Shown piece after piece: positions 55,235 through 64,000 of a stretch of 64,000 bases of DNA (position 1 is the stretch's first letter; every line of letters starts with the position of its first letter). The position numbers were made by a program, and so were the translations under genes. The notes beneath the pieces were generated by a model. That model did no database searches and was not told the origin of the DNA. It saw only the letters and a list, made by a program, of their open reading frames with translations. The stretch is from Forficula auricularia (taxonomy: Eukaryota; Arthropoda; Insecta; Dermaptera; Forficulidae): contig JALMQS010000615.1 in the NCBI GenBank assembly GCA_024734495.1, positions 1,333,173 through 1,397,172 on the forward strand, read 5' to 3'.

Positions 55235-55334
55235 NNNNNNNNNNNNNNNNNNNNNNNNNNNNNNNNNNNNNNNNNNNNNNNNNNNNNNNNNNNNNNNNNN
55301 NNNNNNNNNNNNNNNNNNNNNNNNNNNNNNNNNN
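55235..55334. other. assembly gap (100 N)
   Basis: A run of exactly 100 N, a conventional placeholder for a gap of unknown size. It falls in the right arm of the palindrome centred on 54953, consistent with assembly failure at an inverted repeat. Confidence 0.99.
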
Positions 55335-56429
55335 TTACAATTATCTTTCTTATTTTGTTTACGAAAGATAGAGAGATAGCGACACTAATAAAGTCCCGTT
55401 TACTATTGAATAAGACCTTAGACATCGACAATATATTTTATTAATAAAATCATCGAAATCACTCACATGGTAAAAAGAAATCGAGGTACATCCTAGATAA
55501 AAAAACAAAACAATATTCCGTTCAATTGATAACCTAAAAATGACTAGAATTGGCTAAAATTATTCAGCAGACACCGTTCCTAGCCTCTTAACACTAAATA
55601 TTGCTTAATCTTTGAGATATATTGAATCGGGTATTTTCAACATTGCAAATTGAACCGTACCATCGAACCGCGACAGTCCCGGTCAATCCACGATGTGGTA
55701 AGCCTATTTATATAAGACCACTTGTAAGATGACTATATTATTTCAACAAATCTGAATTGTCCTACCTTCTACCCTGGACCAATTATTTATATTTTAAATT
55801 ATATCACAAACATATTCTTTTATACGGGGATAATTGTTCATCGATGGCGTGCTCCCCAAGCAGTTGCTGATTTTCGCCATTAGAAAACAAACAAAGTACA
55901 ATAATACACAGTTAAAAAAATAGCGAAGTTGGATGATTTTGCTTCATCGTCCAATGAAAAATCGAATTCATATTGGATATCTGAGACAAAAGAAAAAAAT
56001 CAATTAGTAAATTAAAAAATAAACAAAAGAATACAATTTCAGTGTATACTATGTTAACAGATTAGTCATTCTCTCCTTATTTTTTTTTTTTTTTTTAAGG
56101 AAAAATGATACTTTTTTAATCATCCCTAGATGCAAGAAAACTATAATACTTCTTTTCTATCTCATTCCCTTTATTTAGTTTTTTATTTCTCCCTATTTTT
56201 TGATGCGTGACTATTTGCACTATTCAACTAATAGACCATGGTGATGGGGGTGAAAGTGAAAAATGAAGGATATCAAATTTTCTTTTTCCAATTTTACATT
56301 CGGTTTTAAGTTACCGTATGTAAGCCAACTTCCATCATATTAAAAACATTATATTGTTGTTTATATATCTATCTATTGAGTTGGGATGTAGAGAGAGATA
56401 GTGCTGGATCTTTTAAATTACAAAGGACA
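55335..56429. other. no gene recognised
   Basis: AT-rich. 55670-55700 (TCGAACCGCGACAGTCCCGG) is GC-richer but too short to place. No transposon ends or exons. Confidence 0.3.
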
Positions 56430-58045
56430 TAGGGGTATAAGCATACTGAATCGGCTCCCGAAAAATAATTTAATGATACTTAAGGGATATATAGATACTA
56501 ATAAAATAATAAGATCCTGAAAGTCTTAGATCCCTAACTCAATTGGTTTTTGAGAAAAAGCAAAATATATAAAAACAGACAAAAAAATTCTCAGGATTGA
56601 TCGAACCGATTGATCTAAATTTTTAATATGTTTTGGGGAATGATAATAGCTTCTAGGAAAAAATTATGAGCTTTATAGGTTAATTAGATCCTTGAAAAAA
56701 AATTGTTTTTCTTTTAATTTCAATTTTTAACCATGATACAATTTTGGCACAATTATGAAACTATTTTTATTTTTCAAACCTTATCTATTTCCCTATAATA
56801 CTAGTACCTTTTCAAATTTTGAAAAAAGCTACCCCATAGTAGAAAAAAATAAAAACCAATTTATTTTCTTAAATAATCAAATGAAAGCTTAATAAAACAT
56901 ATAAAAAAAATGGGTTTTAATTTTTTCTATTATGGCGTACCTTTTTTCAAAATTTGAAAATGTACTAGTATTATAGGAAAAATTTTTAAGAAAAAAATAA
57001 AACCGACTTCAAAAAATTAAATGCAACAAATAAGATACACTGGAGGGTATAAAATAATTATTATCTTATTTAGTTACAACTAAACGAGGAAATATTAACA
57101 TGAAATTACTTTTTGAAGTCGGTGCCAAACAAACTATACCTATAAGCGAGCGTACCCGCCAAACGTACTAAGTAAGATCCGTCAAGTGCGATTCATAAAA
57201 GGTATATGTTTGGCACCGACTTAAAAAAGTAATTTCATGTTAATATTTCGTCGTTTAGTTGTAACTAAATAAGATAATAATTATTTTATACCTTTTAGTG
57301 TATTTTATTTGTTGCATTTAATCTTTTTGAAGTCGGTTTTATTTTTTCTTAAAAATTTTTATTTTCTCTTTTTTAGTGATGTTATTAATAGTGATCCTAT
57401 CATCAGAACTTGACCAAATTAATATGGCACCATCCGTAAGATACCCCCTTTCCAATAAAAAAAGCATCAAATCGGTTCATAAACAAGAAGTTAGGTCCTG
57501 AACAAACCTAACACCTAAAAAGGTCTAATACCTACGAAAAAAATGGGACCAATCGGAAGCGTGAGCTGGAGCCAATGCAAAAAAGTTTTCAAAATCGGTT
57601 CACAATTGGCGGAGATATGAGGTAACATAGGCACAAAAAAAATCAGTCGAATAGAGAACCTCCTCCTTTTTTTGAAGTCGGTTAAAAATAGATAAGATTT
57701 GAAAAAAAAGTTTCATAATTGTGCCAAAATTGTAACATGGTTAAAAATTGAAATTAAAAGAAAAAACGTTTTTTTTTTCAAGGATCTAATTAACCTATAA
57801 AGCTCATAATTTTTTTCCTAGAAGCTATTATCAGTCCCCAAAACATATTAAAAATTTAGATCAATCTGTTCTGGTCAATCCTGAGAATTTTTTTTCTGTT
57901 TTTTACATATTTTGCTTTTTCTCAAAAAACCAATTGAGTTAGGGATCTGAAACTTTCAGGATCTTATTATTTTATTAGTACCTACATATCCCCTAAGTAT
58001 CATTAAATTATCTTTCGGGGGCCGATTCAGTATAGTTATATCCCT
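56430..58045. repeat. 1.6-kb palindrome with nested insertions
   Basis: ACTGAATCGGCTCCCGAAAA (56447) faces the right arm ..TTTCGGGGGCCGATTCAGTAT (58037). Arms of about 330 bp are near identical (CCTGAAAGTCTTAGATCCCT against AGGGATCTGAAACTTTCAGG). The loop holds a second foldback (56790-57000: TACTAGTACCTTTTCAAATT facing AATTTGAAAATGTACTAGTA) and ACCGACTTC copy 5. Confidence 0.85.
57001..57683 (+). mobile_element. ACCGACTTC-family element, copy 5 (shortened)
   Basis: From AACCGACTTCAAAAAATTAA to TTTTTTGAAGTCGGTT, lacking about 390 bp of the copy 1 interior (the TTGCATG..GGGTTTTAAATG segment). The subterminal foldback is retained. Noncoding. Confidence 0.85.
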
Positions 58046-59454
58046 AAAGGTTTTCAAGCAAAATGAAAAATGAGACTTGGTACGCTTTCTGCATTGGTGA
58101 TCTGGCAATTTTCTTCGAGCGAATGACACCATACTGAATTTTGAAAGTTTTTTCACTTTTTCCTCTAATATTTCTTTTAAAATTTATTACTAATTTTTTC
58201 ACTAGTTTTTCATGTAAGCTAATTGATTGAAATCTATTGTTATCTCTCTCTATTCATCGGGTGTGTGGAAAGAGAGAGAGCTCTGTACCAATTAAATTAC
58301 AAATTAAAAGTAAATATTAAAAGAAAGTAGAGGGTATAAAACGGAATTAGATAACAGTTGTTTTTTTGTTCAGAACAAAAGATACTATAGGAAATGTCAT
58401 AGAATGATAACAAATGAACAAATTAATTTTCTGATGGAGTTAAAACATTATTGGAAAGAGATAAAGTGTCAATCATAATACAGATTTTTAATTTATAAAA
58501 AGCTTAATCGAAATACAATATAATAATTTTCTCTATTCTATCAAATATAATCCATAATAACAACAAAATTTATTTAAATTGTTCAATGAATTTTCTTCTA
58601 ATTAATAATAATTGGTGAAAAGATTATCCTGCTTTCAAATTTAGTGATTTGGTAGCTAGAATGCTAAAAAAATTGCACAAATGTGCAACTTATCAATTCA
58701 AAACTATGAGTTAAATTTCGATTACTAACTACCATTTTTAAGAGCTCTCTATAAAACATATTTTTTGCATATTCATCCTAAATTTCTGAAGCTATAAAGT
58801 CTAATGTTTAATCCATTCAGGAAAAAATGGCACCAGAACGAGCTTTTTACGATATAATTTTTTTAAGTCATTGAGAGTACGGAAATCCATCCAGAAAAAA
58901 ATACGACTTGAAAATTTTTTTTGAAAATTTTTCAAAACAAAGTCTATGTCGTTTCATTTGGTAATGTTTATTCAAAAGTCTTAATTGGCAGAGATGTAGT
59001 GAACGGTGTCTTCAATAAATATCCCTATTCATTATATTGTAAAAAGAACCATAACGCTTCAGTAATGGACAAAACAATTCAGAATAAACTGATCCATATC
59101 TGCTTCTTTTCCTTGGCTTGACAAAGACCTCCCTTAATTTATTAAATGGTTTTAGTCATAGACAAAGGTTGGTTATAGAAAAGGAGAGGTTAACTGATAT
59201 ATATAAATGGAATATAGGTAGGATTTACCATGAAACATGATCCCCAATTTGAATGGGGGAAACAAGAGCCCACATGGCCATGGTCGCTAAATCCCTGAAG
59301 TAGGACTATTGGTCCATCCTCTGGGATCATAAAGGAGAACCTACCCGTTACTCGTTTTAGCTAATCACTTAGCTGAAATTCATTTTATATAATTTGGTAT
59401 TATTCTTTTAATAATATACTTAAATACAAAAAGATGCAATAATCAATAATGGTT
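58046..59454. other. no gene recognised
   Basis: AT-rich with small unsupported frames (for example 58921-59121, plus, 66 codons). 59230-59345 (GGGGGAAACAAGAGCCCACA .. CTACCCGTTACTCG) is GC-richer and unplaced. Not obviously repetitive. Confidence 0.3.
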
Positions 59455-59735
59455 TTGCTCTGACGAGATAAAATCAATAATCCCTCCAAAGGACTCATTT
59501 GGGCGAAATACGCGAATTTATAAGATTCATCACTCCTACGCGCTTAAATTGGATACTAATCGAACAAACGCATTCGCCAATTCAAAGACCCACATCCACA
59601 GATACCTTCGACTCCTACCCAATCCCTGAATCTCTTCTTATCTTCACGATACAGGAGTCCACCGCGGACTACAGAGGTTGTATCTTTTTGGTGCACCTTC
59701 TTCTTGTATCATTATCATTATAAAAAAATCATGAG
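59455..59735 (+). pseudogene. non-LTR retrotransposon 3' fragment
   Basis: ATAAAATCAATAATCCCTCC followed by AAAGGACTCATTTGGGCG matches 5245-5290; CCACATCCACAGATACCTTC and ACCGCGGACTACAGAGGTTG match the 20.2-kb copy. The 3' end is CTTCTTGTATCATTATCATT. Stops and an internal deletion of the MTSRxWN region show it is dead. Confidence 0.7.
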
Positions 59736-60049
59736 TCGAGAATGACTCTTTTTGCATCCTAGAAAGAGTTACAGAAGAATTTTCAAAGGTATGATCTAAA
59801 ATGAAAATATTCGGAAATCCGGGATGAGGCAGTAAGAAAAATTGTATTTTCATTAAGGCTTCGCTAGACAGCTAGGCAAGAAGCCTGCTAATATAAAAAA
59901 ATACTGTCGAAAATCAGAAATCGCTTGAGGCGTTTGCCATCAGTGATCAACAGCTTTTTAACATAATATTTTTTCTTGATTTAAATAAATTAATTGAGTA
60001 GGAAAGGATTTCAGAGGAATCGGATCAAAAATAAATACAAATAGCACAT

Positions 60050-60100
60050 TGTAAATTGCGACGTTTCCTTATATTCAATCTTCTTCAGACTTTTATTATA
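60050..60100 (-). ncRNA. decayed hammerhead-like motif, solo
   Basis: Minus strand: CTGAAGA (60088-60082), A, GATTG.., then GGAAACGTCGCAATTT. Core halves are recognisable, but stem II no longer pairs and no mirrored arm is visible. Confidence 0.35.
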
Positions 60101-60129
60101 GCATTTTGTTATATGATATATTTTTTTAC

Positions 60130-60380
60130 TTTATTTTTATAATGATATTGATTCAAGAAGAAGTTGCGCCAAAACAGTGTAATCCGAAATGGACTCTTGT
60201 ATCGTGAAAAGAAGACATTTTTCAGATCGGAGTTGTATCTGTAGACGTGGATCTTGAAAGACTAAAGGATATATATGTATACAGAAAGACCATCGGGGAA
60301 AGTGAGTCCCAGGCTTGAGATGTCATAGGGATATTCGAATTGGTGAATGCGTTTATTCAGTTATTATCTAATTTAATCGC
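60130..60380 (-). pseudogene. non-LTR retrotransposon 3' fragment
   Basis: Minus strand: GCATTCACCAATTCGAATAT (as in AFxNSxxP of relatives), TATGACATCTCAAGCCTGGG, CACGTCTACAGATACAACTC, and end GCAACTTCTTCTTGAATCAA. Same family as 5118-5545 and 59455-59735, opposite orientation; several stops. Confidence 0.65.
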
Positions 60381-61727
60381 TAATGAGTGTTGAATGTTTG
60401 AAAATCCTGTTGCCTTGACATTTATTTATCCTCATTGATCTAGCGGAAACTAACAAAAGATTGAACAAAAAACATTTCTTGCATTCAGAATAAATGTTTG
60501 TTATTCATCCAATCGGGGGCCAATAAATGTTAGGGGGATAGAATATGCGCAACATTATTAATTCTACATATTTTAAATTTATGTCACTCCTATCGTGATT
60601 TTCGCCAGTATCATTTAATACAGTGATTCTCAACCTGGGTTCCGCGGAATCACAGGAATCCACAAAAGGAGGTATGAGGTTCCCTGCGCATAGAGGTCAA
60701 CCCCTCAAAAAATTTGTCATGTAAAGAAAAAAATACTAAATTTATATTACCTTATAGTCAAATAAAACCATTGATACTTAAGATTGCGATGAAGATTACT
60801 ATTTTTGTTCAATGATACCATTTTTGTTGCTCTAAAGTTCCTTAACTTACTTATAATACAACGATTACGTTACATTAATTTAACTAATGTACTAATTAGT
60901 AACACAAATGAAAACACCATTTAAATTATTTTATTATTAATTATTATGTTATTAATAACGTTTGAAATAATATTGTTTTTCAAATAGATGAGAATATTAT
61001 TTATGAATACCTATAGTTACATTGAATATGTAAAAAAAACCTGTCCGATCCGAAAGGGGCATATCGTCGCACTTAGAGTGTAAACCTGCTAACTCACAAC
61101 AAGGAAATTTTACAGGGCAGAGAAAAAACAAACAAAATTTAATATTGTTGTTAATGGAAAGAAACTATTTTTCACTTTTTTTTCTACAACTTAATAATTA
61201 ATCGTAATTTTAAGTAGCAATTTTACTTGGACGATGCTGCATCTCTTTTTCTTTCGAACGGTATTAATATGTCATATATGATAAAAAATGGAGTTAGCTA
61301 GAGTTTGCACTCTAAGCCGACGTATATGGGTATCCCAATGACATTACCAAAAAAATTTAATACACAATAATACTCACTTGAAAATAAAAATGTTTAAGGA
61401 GTGCTTAATTTAAAAATGCACGTTTTTTGTGTGCTCCAATTACTTCCCAAAATAATCTAGAACAAATTTTTAAAATCACACGACAACACACCAGCTCAAC
61501 GGACGGCGGTATTTTTTATATTTGGAAGGTATATAAAAAAATTACACGATGTTGAGTAATTTGACGAAAAATTTAATATGTCATATTTTAGTGCTAGGGG
61601 TTCCTCAGAAATAATAAATGTAATTGCTCCCTTAGGGTTACTAAAGAGAAACAAAGAAGGTCCTCTGCTTGATGCAAATAAGCATATACACATATATATC
61701 AAGACGATATATCTGTATATATATTAT

Positions 61728-61785
61728 TTTATTTGCATTTGAGGACTATCAAATTTCGAGGACTTGGTCAGCCTTCTTCACTATA
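61728..61785 (-). ncRNA. decayed hammerhead-like motif (left arm)
   Basis: Minus strand: GTGAAGA (for CTGAAGA), A, GG..GTCC, TCGAAA, TTTGATAGTC, CTCAAATGCAAATAAAATA. The cleavage triplet GTC is kept; C3 of the core is lost. Confidence 0.45.
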
Positions 61786-61984
61786 TAATCTATTTTCTTC
61801 ATCGAGCTATCACATGGATACAGAACTTGCTAGTCTATTAGGCTGGTCAGCTGGAATGCCAGTTAAACAGATATAACAAACTGCTCCAGGATACTGGGCC
61901 TAGTTTCTAGCATTCCAGTGAGCGAAGGAACACCAAGCTTTCAATATCCATAAGATATTGACTCCATGAGAACATTTATAATTG

Positions 61985-62040
61985 AAGAAAGACTGATGAT
62001 TGAAGATCAAGCCTCAGGCTATAGTCTCAAACAAATAAAT
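61985..62040 (+). ncRNA. decayed hammerhead-like motif (right arm)
   Basis: CTGATGA at 61993-61999, then stem II-like GAAG..CCTC, CAGGC in place of GAAAC, TATAGTC, TCAAACAAATAAATAA. The 3' half matches the ribozyme at 14978-15045, but GAA is destroyed. Confidence 0.45.
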
Positions 62041-62224
62041 AATATATATACAGATATAGCATCTTCATATATGTGTGTATGTTTATTTGCATCCAGCGAG
62101 AGGTCAACCTCTTTGTTTCTCTTCGTGAAATCAGCCTACTCTGCTACTCTCGGCAAAACAAAAACTTTTCAATTAGCTCTAGGGTTCCTCGCTCTTCAAA
62201 AGGTTGAGACACACTGATTTAATA

Positions 62225-63945
62225 TATCGTTTTACATAATCATACTTTTATTAATATTCCATTTTATTAAGGAAAAGTTATGTTATTATTTGATTAATTC
62301 GCCACCATTTTGAAAACAATTATTCGGAGAATTTCTATTCATTGCTTGGCGGTAGTGGTTGCGTATACATTTATCTAAGGAGAGAGAATAGCTTTGCATT
62401 CATAAGCGAAACCCAAAAGTCAAGTGGCTCCTTCATCCGAAAAGCAGTTAAGAACCTCCTTGGGATGCACGTGTCATCACATAGGCAGCTGCCCCTAAAA
62501 ATCGACCAAGACGGACCATAGAGCGCCGGCAGATGTCGCCTCCCTCGATATTACTAATACACCCCCTTGGAAACCACCCAAAACCACCCACCAGAAACAC
62601 CGGATCGATCATTCTCTTTTAAAAAATACTGTATTTTGTCCGGTTTTTGTTTTTGCGGAAAACGAGTGACAATCGACAACGCGAACTCATCCAAAAGAGA
62701 AAGAAGCTGCAAAGTTATTTCCTCCTCTCCGCCCACACATACACACACAAAGACACATAGGGAAACGGCTATCGGGACAAAATAACTTTCTCTGGTGTGG
62801 CCGACTGCTGCTGTCTCAATATTATTATTTTTTGTCTCATGTCGGTCTAGTCTCACTTTCCTGTCATATTGTGATATCCTTGTGTTTCTTTATCAATAAT
62901 ATATATATATAAAAAATGAAGAAAAATACAGAAAACGTTAATAGAACTGATGAACAAAATACATTTTTTTATTTATTTTTCATCTGTCAATACAGTTGAG
63001 ACTTTGTCATCTGACGGAAAGAATTTGTCCTTTTGCTGTATTTTTTTTCTGCTTTAGATTTAATCAAAAGAATACTTTTTATTTTTTTGTTTTTTGACTC
63101 TTTTTAATCAATAAATTTATAGAAAAACTTATCCATAGGCATGTCGAAATAATTGTTTGCTGCTTCAAAATAGAAAAATAAAAAAATAAAAGGAAAGCTA
63201 TTTTTCAAATTAAAAAACAAAGAATTTAGCTATTGATTTATTTGCTAAAAAGAGTATGATCTGAGAGTAGCCGTCACACACACAAAAATAAAACTTTAAT
63301 TTAACTTAGCTTAGATAAGATAATTGCATATAAAATTTTCAGGAAAAAATTGAATAAAAAAAGTGAAAACTGTTTCCAGCTCAATTCGCTCTCCACAAAG
63401 TTTTTGTCTGCTGAAACCCTTTAAGAGCTAGAAAGTTGTCAACTAGATGGAGTTTATTAATAACACATGTATGCCAAATTTCAGCTCATTAACTAATAGC
63501 TGCAACATATGATTGATTAGCATTTGGCAGATAGATTTTTTTTCATTTTCAACCGAAAGTTTGGAAGCAAGAAAGTTCAAAATAAAATCGGTATTTTCTT
63601 TAAGAATAAACATATTTTACCATCAAAATGTAGTTTTTGCAATATTCCGTTCTTGAATTATCATGGGCTTAACAATCAAATATAACACACATAACAAACA
63701 TTCATCTCATTGCTTGAAAATAATTTTTATCTATGTATATGTTTCAATTTTTTATTTTCGCTTATCTGTCTCTCTAAAATACAGTTTTTAATGTAGATTA
63801 TGCACATGTTCTGAATTTCAGCTCATTACTTAAAACAGTCAATTACTCATCTCAGGATTTAATTTGTTTTTTCTGATTTTCTACATTTTTGAATCCGAAG
63901 TTTTGAAGCTAGAAATCTTTTATTCAAATTAAATATTTATTTAGG
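62225..63945. other. less repetitive region; possible regulatory or untranslated DNA
   Basis: 62330-62880 is the least AT-rich long stretch of the right half (GAGCGCCGGCAGATGTCGCC, CGGATCGATCATTCTCTTTT) and I find no other copy of it in the window. Frames on both strands up to 100 codons contain (CA)n and are not recognised. It could be a promoter or 5' untranslated exon, perhaps of amphiphysin, but no splice or start evidence was seen. 63470-63920 is dispersed-repeat text related to 2270-2540. Confidence 0.3.
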
Positions 63946-63949
63946 GGAA

Positions 63950-64000
63950 AGGATGGTTCAGCGTATAGCGCGGATGCTTCATCATCGTTTTCACAAATGA
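63950..64000 (+). repeat. possible tRNA-like SINE head, cut by the window end
   Basis: AAGGATGGTTCAGCGTATAG then CGCGGATGCTTC resembles a tRNA D-arm with A-box (TGGTTCAGCGT). The rest lies outside the window. Confidence 0.3.

Larger units (their letters stand above)
61644..62125. mobile_element. ribozyme-family foldback nested inside the hAT element
   Basis: GAGAAACAAAGAAGGTCCTC on the left faces GAGGTCAACCTCTTTGTTTC on the right, and TTGCATCC/TGATGCAAATAAG blocks follow inward. Its right flank (TACTCTGCTACTCTCGGCAA, 62134-62153) is the 3' end text of the element at 14887-15106. Confidence 0.7.
60621..62216. mobile_element. hAT-like element, 1.6 kb, with exact 8-bp target duplication
   Basis: Ends CAGTGATTCTCAACCTGGGT and AAGGTTGAGACACACTG are inverted (imperfectly). 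ATTTAATA flanks exactly at 60613-60620 and 62217-62224, as expected for hAT insertions. No transposase frame. The interior holds a ribozyme-bearing foldback (61644-62125) and dispersed repeat text, so it appears to be a non-autonomous element that received other insertions. Confidence 0.85.

Noticed and set aside
62554..62856. 100-codon minus frame as the missing amphiphysin N-terminal exon
   Set aside because: It lacks the lysine-rich amphipathic helix expected before ILQNLGK, and part of it is a (CA)n translation.

Overview
The window is AT-rich, intron-rich animal DNA. The only gene I can identify with confidence is amphiphysin (Amph/BIN1 family, N-BAR domain), on the minus strand. Four coding exons are visible at 19729-19864, 11304-11494, 6635-6907 and 1946-2076. 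Their reading phases join exactly and give about 243 contiguous residues of the BAR domain. The protein is closest in character to protostome (fly-like) amphiphysin. With the GC-poor sequence and heavy transposon load this points to an arthropod, perhaps a copepod, but the species is not proven. I did not find the first coding exon. It lies either outside the window or unrecognised above 19864. No later exon is visible in 1-1945.

Everything else looks like intron or intergenic DNA filled with mobile elements, very many of them long inverted repeats (foldbacks). The largest exceed 1 kb (2612-3712, 27085-28440, 56430-58045). Recognisable classes are: a mariner-type element with ~120-bp terminal repeats (25405-26375) and a MITE with TA ends (7415-7991); hAT-like elements with 8-bp duplications (60621-62216, 46265-46606); a Harbinger-like MITE with TAA duplications (32312-32463); a TTAA-flanked element (32471-33420); several tRNA-headed SINE families, four copies with target duplications; 3' fragments of non-LTR retrotransposons; five copies of a family ending in ACCGACTTC; a ~176-bp tandem repeat (30753-31444); and a broken transposase-like gene (15983-16609).

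The most interesting content is a recurring RNA motif with the hammerhead ribozyme layout: CTGA(A/T)GA, stem II, GAAA, a short stem III, a cleavage triplet, and stem I flanks that pair. It occurs at more than ten loci, usually once in each arm of a foldback. Stem II sequences differ between loci but stay complementary. Each clear copy carries one extra A or T before stem II. One element (14887-15106) with a complete ribozyme is flanked by a perfect 12-bp target duplication. A relative at 36841-36945 stops exactly at the predicted self-cleavage site, where it is fused to a LINE fragment, as if the ribozyme-cut RNA had been reverse-transcribed. These features match what is known of hammerheads in Penelope-like retroelements; no Penelope open reading frame is present, so I infer non-autonomous copies.

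Layout: 1-20 kb, amphiphysin exons with repeat-filled introns; 20-34 kb, foldbacks, mariner, palindromes and satellite, plus one weak candidate exon pair near 33.6 kb; 34-58 kb, ACCGACTTC elements, ribozyme foldbacks, SINEs, and a 100-N assembly gap inside a palindrome (55235-55334); 58-64 kb, LINE tails, a hAT element holding a ribozyme foldback, and a less repetitive stretch (62.3-62.9 kb) that could be regulatory.
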